Below, piece after piece: positions 41,242 through 49,410 of a stretch of DNA of 64,000 bases. The translations under genes and the position numbers were made by a program. How positions within the stretch are numbered: the first letter of the stretch is position 1; each line of letters starts with the position of its first letter. This DNA is from Treponema sp. UBA4377 (GTDB lineage: Bacteria > Spirochaetota > Spirochaetia > Treponematales > Treponemataceae): assembly GCA_002391235.1 (NCBI GenBank), contig DGRX01000006.1:1-64000 (forward strand). Direction: 5' to 3'. The notes beneath the pieces were generated by a model that saw only the letters and a program-made list of their open reading frames with translations, was not told where the DNA came from and ran no database searches.

Positions 41242-42121
41242 AGAAATTACATTCCAGAAAAAAATTCGTAAGATTGTAGATGGAGAGGCGGACACGCCGT
41301 TTGAATACTTTATGCTGCTTGTTGTCGTGGTGAACACAATAACGCTCGGCATGGAAACCTCTCCGTCAATGCAAACGCGATACGGAACGCTTTTGCTATG
41401 GATTGACCAAATTTGCCTTTGGATTTTCATTCTTGAGTTGGCAATAAAAGCTATCGCTTACAACCGTGAATTCTTTGGCGAGTTTAGGCTAGACAAAAAT
41501 AAGCAAAGATTTTTTCACATAAATAAGTGGAATATTTTTGATTTGCTGATTGTCGTCCTTTCAACAATCGGCTCGCTCCCATTTTTTTCTGTTTTTCGTG
41601 TTTTCCGCCTTTTTAAATCCGTAAAAATAATCAAGGGCTTAAAATCTCTTCGAGTTGTAAAAACGCTAAAACTAGTAAACGGAATCACAAGCCTGCGTGT
41701 AATGGTAAAGGCAATCATCAAAGCCTTTCCCAGCGTCTTGTGGACGTTCTTTCTTTTGCTGATATTTGCCTATGTTTACGCAATAATTGGAACAAGTATT
41801 TTTGGAACGGAATTCCCAGAATCCTTTGGCAGCCTAAAGCATGCCTTCTTTTCCTTGTTCGGATTGAACGGAACGGATTCATCAGAAATCATTTCAAAAT
41901 ATTCTTGGGCGTGGATCTACTTTGTCTCATACAATTTCTTTGAAGCGTCTATAATTATGAACGTAATTGTCGGCGTGATTGTGGACGCTGTAAACGCCAG
42001 CCGCGAAGAAATCAACCAAGAAAAAGACGAAGAAGATTCCGATGATGACAACAAAGAAAAAATTACGCTGGAAACTCTTTCAGCCCAAATCGCGGAACTA
42101 AAAGAATGTTTGGGAAAATAA
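41234..42121 (+). CDS. Voltage-gated cation channel of the ion_trans (BacNav-like) family
   Basis: The 295 aa protein has six membrane segments: S1 ~23-42, S2 ~52-75, S3 ~100-115, an arginine/lysine-rich S4 at ~119-150 (FRVFRLFKSVKIIKG), S5 ~165-192 and S6 ~225-253 (SWAWIYFVSY, IMNVIVGVIVDAV). A pore loop lies between S5 and S6, and an acidic neck plus a helical coiled coil at the C-terminus (EEDSDDDNKE, then AQIAELKECLGK). This is the single-domain tetrameric layout of NaChBac-type channels. The selectivity filter region reads LFGLNGTDSSE (209-218) instead of the usual TLESW-type motif, so ion preference is uncertain. Confidence 0.88.
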   Translation: MDKEITFQKKIRKIVDGEADTPFEYFMLLVVVVNTITLGMETSPSMQTRYGTLLLWIDQICLWIFILELAIKAIAYNREFFGEFRLDKNKQRFFHINKWNIFDLLIVVLSTIGSLPFFSVFRVFRLFKSVKIIKGLKSLRVVKTLKLVNGITSLRVMVKAIIKAFPSVLWTFFLLLIFAYVYAIIGTSIFGTEFPESFGSLKHAFFSLFGLNGTDSSEIISKYSWAWIYFVSYNFFEASIIMNVIVGVIVDAVNASREEINQEKDEEDSDDDNKEKITLETLSAQIAELKECLGK

Positions 42122-42134
42122 AAGACGAGTCCCG

Positions 42135-43580
42135 CTACTTCTTGTAAAATTCCGGGAAGAAGAAAATGATCATCGTGTACAATTCCAAACGTCCTGCAAG
42201 CATGGCGAACATGTACCAGCCCTTGAGCGCCACTGGCAAAAAGCCGTAGTTGCAAGAGGGGCCAAGCAAGCCGTAGGCCGGGCCGACGTTTCCCACCATG
42301 CTTAAAGCGCCGGTAAAGGCTGTTCCCAAATCCAAGTTGGCGGCCGCTCCAAAAAGGGTCGTGACGACAAGCAAAAGCAAATACAAGGTCATAAAGGCGG
42401 CCACGTTAAAGACGATGTCCTTGCGGCCGGCTCGGTTGTTCAATCGGATGCTAAAGACTCCGTGCGGATGCAGGGTCTTTAAAAACTCGTTGTTGGCTTG
42501 CTTGGCAAAAACAACCCAGCGGATTATTTTTACGCCGCCGCTTGTCGAGCCTGAGCAGCCGCCTGTAAAGAACAAGAAGAAAATAAAGGCTTGCGCCAAA
42601 GGCGGCCAAAAAGTGTAGTCCGCCGTGGCAAAGCCTGTGGTGGAAATTATCGTAGCCGTTTGGAACGAAGAAAAGCGGAGCGACTTTAAGAAGCCGCCGT
42701 AATGCTGCAAGTTTGCGAACGTGATTCCCAAAACAAAGACAAAAATCATTCCGATGTAAACTTTGAACTCTGTGTTGTCGCGAATCTCCTGGATTTTTCC
42801 CGAAAGCAAATAAAAGTAAAGCGTAAAGTTGATTCCGGCCAAAAACATAAAGACCGTGCAAATCGCGTCGATGGCGACCGAATTGTAAGCGCCGATGCTT
42901 GCGTTCCTGTTGCTAAAGCCGCCGGTTCCTACAGTGGAAAAGGAGTGCAAGAGCGCGTCGTAAAAACTCATGCCTGCGATTTTTAGAAGGACAAGCTCCA
43001 AGCAAGTGAACAAAATGTAAATCGTCCAAAGCGCTTTGGCGGTGTTGGTGATTTTTGGAGTGAACTTTCCTTTTTCGGGACCGGTTGTTTCGGCCTTGAT
43101 AAGCTGGAAGCCGCCCACGCCCAAAAGCGGGAATAGCGCCACGGTAAGCGCGACGATTCCCATGCCGCCAAGCCAGTGCGTTTCCGTTCGCCAAAGATTT
43201 ATTGAATTTGGAAGCGACTCGACATCGCCCAAAATCGTGGCGCCGGTCGTCGTAAAGCCAGAAACGCTTTCCCACAGAGCGTCGATGAAGCGCGGAATGG
43301 CTCGGCTAAAATAAAATGGAATCGAGCCAAAGACGCTCGCGAAAATCCAAGCGAAGGCGACAACCACAAAGGCGCCGCGCGTTGACAGCGTGATTTTCTT
43401 TTTTTTGCCCGCGACAAAAAACACAAGGGCAAGCGCGACGGCGACGGCCATCGGGACCAGGAAGGCCGGCAAGACAGCGTACTCTTTGTAGCAAAGCGCG
43501 GCGGCCACAGGAAAAACAAAAGTCGCGGCGATGATTCCCAAAATTGAAAATTCAATTCTTAAAAAAGAAAACAAGCTCAT
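42135..43580 (-). CDS. trkH: TrkH/KtrB-family potassium transporter subunit
   Basis: The 481 aa membrane protein has four pore-loop repeats each with a filter-like glycine: SGFTTTGATI, STVGTGGFSNRN, ISTTGFATADY and MVGNVGPAYG. GCSGSTSGGVKIIRW is the TrkH/KtrB hallmark. It moves K+ into the cell with the NAD-binding gating subunit TrkA, whose gene overlaps it by 4 nt. It starts 14 nt from the end of the ion channel gene on the other strand. Confidence 0.93.
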   Translation of the reverse strand: MSLFSFLRIEFSILGIIAATFVFPVAAALCYKEYAVLPAFLVPMAVAVALALVFFVAGKKKKITLSTRGAFVVVAFAWIFASVFGSIPFYFSRAIPRFIDALWESVSGFTTTGATILGDVESLPNSINLWRTETHWLGGMGIVALTVALFPLLGVGGFQLIKAETTGPEKGKFTPKITNTAKALWTIYILFTCLELVLLKIAGMSFYDALLHSFSTVGTGGFSNRNASIGAYNSVAIDAICTVFMFLAGINFTLYFYLLSGKIQEIRDNTEFKVYIGMIFVFVLGITFANLQHYGGFLKSLRFSSFQTATIISTTGFATADYTFWPPLAQAFIFFLFFTGGCSGSTSGGVKIIRWVVFAKQANNEFLKTLHPHGVFSIRLNNRAGRKDIVFNVAAFMTLYLLLLVVTTLFGAAANLDLGTAFTGALSMVGNVGPAYGLLGPSCNYGFLPVALKGWYMFAMLAGRLELYTMIIFFFPEFYKK

Positions 43581-45019
43581 TTTGTTTCCGCTCCAAAAAG
43601 CTTAAGAAGCTTTTCCGTTTCTTCCGCAAGAGCGATGATAATCAATTGGTCGTTGGCGTCAAGAACTGTGCTTCCGACCGGGATTACGTAATTTTGCGAG
43701 CCGGCTTTTTTCTCTAGCATTACAAGGAAGGCGCCGGGATTCGCGATGTCAAGCAAAGTCTTTCCGACAAGCTTTGAGCTGGGCGACAAAACGCATTCGA
43801 CGATTTCAAGCTGGCCTTCGGAAACTGTGTGGATGCCAGTGACGCTTTTTCCGCGCAAGTGGCTCATGATAGAGTCTACGACCGTGTCTCTTAGCGGAAC
43901 GGGAACGTCAACGCCAAGCTTTCTGGCGATTTGCGCGAACGTGGAGCTTTCTACCAAGCTGACGGAGCGGCCAACGCCAAGGGATTCCAAGTAAGCGGCG
44001 ACAACCATGTTAAGCTCGCGGTTATGCGTCGCGCAAATGACCAAGTCGTATTCGGTAAGGCCTTCCTCGCGCAAAAAACTTTCGTCGGTGATGTCGCCCT
44101 TGAACACGCGCGCGTTGGGATAGCGCTCGCTGGCTTCTTTTGTAAACACGTCGTCTTGGTCGACAATCGCAAAGTCTTTTCCGACCTTGACGCGCTTGCC
44201 GAAAAATTTTGACAAAAAGGAATTGTCTTGCTTTTTTATCAAACGGTCGGCGATAAGTGTTCCGATTCTTCCGGCTCCGACAAGCGCGATTTTGTCAAGC
44301 GATTCGACCGTGGCTCCGCACAAGGCAAGCAAGTCGCCGATGTCTTCCTTGCGCGAAAGAACACCGATGCTGTCGCCCGCGTTCAAAAGCGTCGGACCGC
44401 TTGGCAGGGAAGTTTTTTCTTCGCTCTCTACATAGGCGATAAGGAAGGGCTTGGAAGTCAGCTTTCGGACATTCTTCAACTGCTGGCCGGCAAGCGGAGC
44501 TCCTTGCGCGATTGTGATTCTTGAAATTTCGTATTCGGAATTTTCAAAGGTGACCACGTCGCTTACGGCGCCGCTTTCAACCGCATGGACAACCGCTTCG
44601 GCGGCCTCGATGTCCGGGTTGACCATGTAGTCGATACCGTAAAGGGGGCGGTGCTTCCCGCTAAAAGTTTCGGCGTGCTTTTTTACGGCGGCCGCTGTGT
44701 TCATGTAATAAGAAAAGTTTCGGACGCGAGCGATTTTCAAAATGTCGGGGTAAACCGAATCGACAAGCGAGCAAGTGATCATGTTGACTTCGTCGTTGGC
44801 AGACACGCAAACCAAGGCGTCGGCCTTTCCGATTCCGACCTCTTCCAAATTTTCAAGATTGTTTCCGTCCATTTCCTTGACGTCGCAGTCAAGCGAGTTG
44901 GAAGCGTGGCGAACGACTTCTTCCGAGTTGTCGATAAGGACGACTTCGTTTCTTTCGTTTATGAGTTTTTTTGCCAGCTGTCGGCCAGTAAATCCGGCGC
45001 CTACGATTACGATTTTCAT
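43577..45019 (-). CDS. trkA: TrkA-type potassium uptake regulator (double RCK)
   Basis: The 480 aa protein has two RCK repeats: an N-terminal NAD-binding GAGFTGRQLA (residues ~7-16) and a second Rossmann GAGRIGTLIADRL near 247, each followed by a TrkA-C domain (APLAGQQLKNV and GKTLLDIANPGAFLVML). It is the cytoplasmic gating ring of the TrkH channel and senses NAD(H) or nucleotides. It is first in a two-gene unit with trkH (4-nt overlap). Confidence 0.93.
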   Translation of the reverse strand: MKIVIVGAGFTGRQLAKKLINERNEVVLIDNSEEVVRHASNSLDCDVKEMDGNNLENLEEVGIGKADALVCVSANDEVNMITCSLVDSVYPDILKIARVRNFSYYMNTAAAVKKHAETFSGKHRPLYGIDYMVNPDIEAAEAVVHAVESGAVSDVVTFENSEYEISRITIAQGAPLAGQQLKNVRKLTSKPFLIAYVESEEKTSLPSGPTLLNAGDSIGVLSRKEDIGDLLALCGATVESLDKIALVGAGRIGTLIADRLIKKQDNSFLSKFFGKRVKVGKDFAIVDQDDVFTKEASERYPNARVFKGDITDESFLREEGLTEYDLVICATHNRELNMVVAAYLESLGVGRSVSLVESSTFAQIARKLGVDVPVPLRDTVVDSIMSHLRGKSVTGIHTVSEGQLEIVECVLSPSSKLVGKTLLDIANPGAFLVMLEKKAGSQNYVIPVGSTVLDANDQLIIIALAEETEKLLKLFGAETK

Positions 45020-45107
45020 AGCTTACATATTATCACGATTCGCCTTTTTTTTCTATAGCAAGTTGATTCAGGCCATTTTTTTTGTTACGATATGTAGCGG
45101 AACGAAT

Positions 45108-47693
45108 ATGCAGGAACTTGAAACGCCCGGCCAACTAAAAGGCGCGGAGCAAATAAAAAACCTTCCAATCTATTCTCATCTTGACGAAATTTGCAAGGCG
45201 CTAAAATCCTCTCCGTCGCGCTTTTTGATTTTGACGGCGGAAACAGGAGCGGGAAAGTCCACCGCCGTTCCGCTCGCGCTTTTGGAAGAGTTCCCAAAAA
45301 AAATATTGATGCTGCAGCCGCGCCGCCTTGCCGCCGTGAACGTGGCCAGCCGCGTGGCGGAATTGCTTGGAGAGCGGGTCGGGCAAACGGCTGGCTACAA
45401 AGTTTTTTTGGAAAACAAGACAAGCGAGTCCACGCGCCTAGAAGTTATGACCGAAGCGATTTTGACGCGGCGGCTCCAGGCCGATCCAAGTTTGGAAGAC
45501 GCGAGCGTCGTTGTGCTGGACGAGTTTCACGAGAGGTCGATAAACGCCGACTTGGCGCTTGCGTTTTTAAAGGAAGCGATGCAGCTTCGCGACGACTTGT
45601 TTGTAATCATCATGTCGGCCACGATTGACGCAAGGAGAATCGCTCACTTTTGCGGAACATTTGGCGCGACCGAGACTGAAAGCAAGACTGGGAACGCCGC
45701 GCAAACCGCAAACGGAGGCAAGGCCAAAAACGTGGGCCAATCCGAGGTTGATTCCAAGGCCATAACGCCGGCGCCAGTTTTGGAAATACCGGGCCGGACT
45801 TTTCCTGTCCAATTTTTTTACAAGCCTGAACTTTCGGTTTCCGCCGCCGTCCGCTGGGCGCTTTCTGGGCTTGCGACCGATACTGATGGCAAGACCAAAA
45901 CTGCGGGCGACACCGAGATAGCTTGCAAAACCAAGACTGCGGGCCGCTCAATCCTTGTCTTCCTCCCAGGCATTTACGAAATAAACAAGACCTTTTCCGA
46001 GCTAAGCGGCGAAATTTCGCCCGCCGTTCAAATCGAGCGGCTTCATTCTTCCGTGTCCTTTGACGAGCAAAAAAAGATTTTGTCGCCCGCCGAGCCCGGC
46101 GTTACGCGCGTAATCCTTTCTTCTTCAATCGCCGAAACGTCGCTTACGATTCCAGACGTTGTTTGCGTAATCGACTCCGGCCTTTCGCGCGTGAGCGTAA
46201 TGGACAACAATGTTGGCGCGACGCGCTTGGTTACAATGCCCGAATCGGAATTTTCCGCCGCGCAGCGGTCTGGCCGCGCCGGACGAACCCAAGAAGGCGT
46301 TTGCGTCCGCTTGTGGAGCCAGAACGAGCCGCGGTCGAAAAACCCGCTCCCGGAAATCTTGCGCAGCGACTTAAGCGAGCTGCTTTTGGAATGCGCCGAA
46401 TGGGGAAGCCAGGACCCCGCCGCGCTTGAATGGCTGGACCCGCCCGCCCCGTCTTCGTGGGAGACAGCGCGCGAGCTTTTGCGGCTGCTTAACTGCTTGG
46501 ACAACGACGGCCAGATTACACAATTGGGGCGGGCGGTTCTTAGGCTTGGGATCGGTCCCCGCTTGGGATGCGCTGCGATTTACGGCGGCGCCGCCTTTGT
46601 CCTTCCGTACTCGCAATACAAAGATTCAGCGCCGGCCTTGCAAAAAAAGTTTGTTCTAAATTTAGAGCGGCGCCTCGAAGAAGCCGGCGCGCAAATTGCA
46701 GGCTTGCAAAAAATTCCCGATCCGCTCTTGGCGGGCTTTCCGGACAGGCTCGCGCATAGGACGGCGGACGCGGGCGTCTACCAGTTTCCGTCGGGGCGTC
46801 TTGCCGCGCTAAAGGACTACAAGGGCGGCCTTGGCCCGGAATGGATTGTGGCCGTGGAAGCGGACGCGGGAAGCTCGCAAGGCGCGATTTACTCATACAA
46901 GGCGCTGGATTCCGTTCAGCTTGAAGAATGGATTTTAAGCCGCGCGCAAAAAAAAGTCGTTTGCGATTTTGAAAACGGAAAAGTAGTAAAGACGGAATTC
47001 ACTCAATACGGAAAAATAATTCTTAGCCAAAAGGCGCTCAAGGCCGGAGACGAAGACATAAAAAGCGCGCTTTGCTTTTCGGTTCAAAAAAACGGCTTTG
47101 ACTCGCTTCCCTTGGACGAAAAGACAAAAGCCTTTTTGGTAAAGCGAAAATTTTACGAACAGGCTTCCGCGGCGGGCGGCGCGAGTGGCGGCAGTCTTAG
47201 TCTTGATAACGATTCTAGTTCCGCCGCCGGCATTCTTGGCCAGGACACAGTTCCGCCAAAACGCTTTGACAAAAACTGGCTTTCGCAAAACGCGGCCGAA
47301 TGGCTGGCCCCATTTTTGACCGGGAACAAAATCAGCGCGCAAAACGTTTACGACGCGCTTTACTATTTTTACGACGGTTCCGAGGTGGAGCGAAAGGTTC
47401 CGTCAAGACTGGAATTGCAAACGGGCCGCTCGGTAAAAGTCGTTTACGTTGACGGCGAAAAAGTGGTTCCGACGATAGAAATAATAATCCAGCAAATATT
47501 CGGCTGCTTTGAGACGCCAAAAGTGATGGGCGTTCCAGTCCTTTTAAAACTGCTTTCGCCCGCGCGCCGGCCCCTGCAAATCACAAGCGACTTGGAAAAC
47601 TTTTGGCAAAACACTTGGCCTGAGATTTGCAAAGAGATGAAGGGCCGCTACCCCAAGCACAACTGGGACTACCGCGTGGCGGAAAAGGAGTAG
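45108..47693 (+). CDS. hrpB: HrpB-type ATP-dependent RNA helicase
   Basis: The 861 aa DEAH-family helicase has Walker A AETGAGKST (44-52), motif II DEFH (138-141), motif III SAT (170-172), motif V/VI SIAETSLTIPD and QRSGRAGRT, and the C-terminal HrpB domain ending KHNWDYRV. Two low-complexity Lys/Thr/Ala/Gly insertions (about 187-222 and 256-280; the second repeats KTKTAG) enlarge the RecA-2 linker. The chosen ATG follows a TTGATT-17-TACGAT promoter at 45063-45091; an earlier frame overlaps trkA and is rejected. Confidence 0.92.
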   Translation: MQELETPGQLKGAEQIKNLPIYSHLDEICKALKSSPSRFLILTAETGAGKSTAVPLALLEEFPKKILMLQPRRLAAVNVASRVAELLGERVGQTAGYKVFLENKTSESTRLEVMTEAILTRRLQADPSLEDASVVVLDEFHERSINADLALAFLKEAMQLRDDLFVIIMSATIDARRIAHFCGTFGATETESKTGNAAQTANGGKAKNVGQSEVDSKAITPAPVLEIPGRTFPVQFFYKPELSVSAAVRWALSGLATDTDGKTKTAGDTEIACKTKTAGRSILVFLPGIYEINKTFSELSGEISPAVQIERLHSSVSFDEQKKILSPAEPGVTRVILSSSIAETSLTIPDVVCVIDSGLSRVSVMDNNVGATRLVTMPESEFSAAQRSGRAGRTQEGVCVRLWSQNEPRSKNPLPEILRSDLSELLLECAEWGSQDPAALEWLDPPAPSSWETARELLRLLNCLDNDGQITQLGRAVLRLGIGPRLGCAAIYGGAAFVLPYSQYKDSAPALQKKFVLNLERRLEEAGAQIAGLQKIPDPLLAGFPDRLAHRTADAGVYQFPSGRLAALKDYKGGLGPEWIVAVEADAGSSQGAIYSYKALDSVQLEEWILSRAQKKVVCDFENGKVVKTEFTQYGKIILSQKALKAGDEDIKSALCFSVQKNGFDSLPLDEKTKAFLVKRKFYEQASAAGGASGGSLSLDNDSSSAAGILGQDTVPPKRFDKNWLSQNAAEWLAPFLTGNKISAQNVYDALYYFYDGSEVERKVPSRLELQTGRSVKVVYVDGEKVVPTIEIIIQQIFGCFETPKVMGVPVLLKLLSPARRPLQITSDLENFWQNTWPEICKEMKGRYPKHNWDYRVAEKE

Positions 47694-47750
47694 GCCGCTC
47701 GCGTTATTTGTGGCAAGGAAATAATTGCAAGCCCCGCGTCCGCAACACCT

Positions 47751-49325
47751 CTACCCAAAAATCTCCGTCGTCTTAAGCCACTCGGCGACCTTTGTCGCGT
47801 CCGCGTCCAGAGGGCGGTCGTCCTTTACGAACTTGCTCATCGCGCGGACTTGGTCGTGGACTTTTTTTGTGAAGGGGCTAAAGTCGTCGTAGCCTGCAAG
47901 GTCAACCGCTTGCATGGCGGCAAGCAAATGGGTGGCAAACTGCAAGAATACCAAATCGATTTGCTCAGCGAATTTTCGCGCGCTGATTGTTCCCATGCTC
48001 ACCTTGTCTTGGTTGATGGCTTCGGTGGGAGCGCTTGTGACGCTGATTGGGTAGCAGTAGCTTTGGACTTCGCCGCGAATCGCGCTGATTGTGATTTGCG
48101 CGGCCTTAAAGCCAAGCCGCAAGCCTGCGCGCGGATCGGTGTCCTTTATGCGCGGAGTCAAGTTGTCAGGAAGCCCGCTGAACTTTCCGTCGATAATGAC
48201 TTCGGCCTGCTTGTCGGAAAGGTCCGAGATGTTTGCGAGCGCCGTCCGCATGTAGTCGCAGGCCGCGCATATGTGGCCGCCGTAAAAGTTTCCGGTGTTG
48301 TAAATGCGTCCCGCGTCGATGTCAACAAGCGGGTTGTCGTTGGCGGAATTTATTTCCTCGCCAATCCACTGGCGGGCAAGCGCGAGCGTGTCGCGGTAAA
48401 CGCCGTTGATTTGCGGCGAGCAGCGGATTGAGTAGCGGTCTTGAATTTTATTCGCCTGCTTGACGAATGTTCTTCCGTCAAGTTTTTCGATTTGCGTCTT
48501 TAAGAATTCCTCATACTTGTAAACGCGCTTTGAATTTTTTATGATCTTGTAAATGTAAGCCGCGCTTTCGGACTGGCCCTTGTGATTTTTAATTTGGCTG
48601 ACCTTGGCCACAAAGGGCGTGTCTTTTCCGCGCGTGATTTCGCTTGTGACGGCAGAAAGGAAGTCCGAGATGTTCGCAAGCCGCTCCGCTTTTTTTATTG
48701 CGAGCGCGGCGACGGCTGTCATAACGCTCGTTCCGTTCATAATCGCAAGGCCTTCTTTTGCCTCAATCAAAAGCGGCTCAATCTTTTCCGCCTTAAAAGC
48801 CTTCATTGTCGGAACGATTTTTCCTTTGTAATAAACTTTGCGCTGGCCCATAATTACAGCCGCAAGGTAGCTCAAAGGCGTAAGGTCGCCGCTCGCGCCA
48901 ACCGAGCCAAGCTGCGGAATGCATGGAATGACGTCCTTGTTCAAAAGCTCCAGCATTTTGCGCGCGAGCTGGGGCCTGATGGCCGAGTGGCCGCCTTTAA
49001 CATTTCCGTTCAAGCGGCAAAGAATTACGGCGCGGCCTGTTTCATGATCAAAGTATGGGCCCAAGCCGATTCCGTGGTAGGCCACGATTGTGCGCTGCAA
49101 TTCGCCCGCCTTGTCAACGCTGATTTGCTTGTAGCAGCTGTCGCCAAAGTCTGTGGTGACTCCGTATGTCGGAACGCCGGTGGAAATGTAGTCCATCAAA
49201 AATTTGCGGGACTTTTCCAAGCGCTCCCAGAATTTTTTGTCGGTAGGAAGGGCGGCTTTTTGGCCGTTTATCGCCACGTCGTTTACGTCTTCGATTGTAA
49301 GTGAGTTTCCGTCGATGATAGTCAT
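47751..49325 (-). CDS. MIO-type aromatic amino acid lyase (HutH-like)
   Basis: The 524 aa protein has the MIO-forming Ala-Ser-Gly in GSVGASGDLTPLSYLA and the family regions CAACDYMRTALANISD and SAPTEAINQDKVSMG. The lid motif reads YGVTTDFGDS rather than the YGxNTGFG of histidine ammonia-lyases. The selectivity loop has AYHGIG, with Tyr-His where HutH has Ser-His; Tyr-His recalls tyrosine ammonia-lyases. It releases ammonia from an aromatic amino acid; histidine or tyrosine cannot be decided by eye. No hutU/hutI genes are near. It is a lone gene. Confidence 0.85.
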   Translation of the reverse strand: MTIIDGNSLTIEDVNDVAINGQKAALPTDKKFWERLEKSRKFLMDYISTGVPTYGVTTDFGDSCYKQISVDKAGELQRTIVAYHGIGLGPYFDHETGRAVILCRLNGNVKGGHSAIRPQLARKMLELLNKDVIPCIPQLGSVGASGDLTPLSYLAAVIMGQRKVYYKGKIVPTMKAFKAEKIEPLLIEAKEGLAIMNGTSVMTAVAALAIKKAERLANISDFLSAVTSEITRGKDTPFVAKVSQIKNHKGQSESAAYIYKIIKNSKRVYKYEEFLKTQIEKLDGRTFVKQANKIQDRYSIRCSPQINGVYRDTLALARQWIGEEINSANDNPLVDIDAGRIYNTGNFYGGHICAACDYMRTALANISDLSDKQAEVIIDGKFSGLPDNLTPRIKDTDPRAGLRLGFKAAQITISAIRGEVQSYCYPISVTSAPTEAINQDKVSMGTISARKFAEQIDLVFLQFATHLLAAMQAVDLAGYDDFSPFTKKVHDQVRAMSKFVKDDRPLDADATKVAEWLKTTEIFG

Positions 49326-49410
49326 AGTAACAACAAATTATCGCATTTGGCGGAAACTTTCAAGACGAGGCGCAGTCTTGGGCGTTCGAACAGTCTGCGC
49401 AAACGCGCCT

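Noticed and set aside
44775..45107. N-terminal extension of HrpB
   Set aside because: It is antisense to trkA and crosses the predicted promoter at 45063-45091.
48582..49304. Open frame of 240 codons on the plus strand
   Set aside because: Antisense to the aromatic amino acid lyase, which has the MIO Ala-Ser-Gly and other family motifs.
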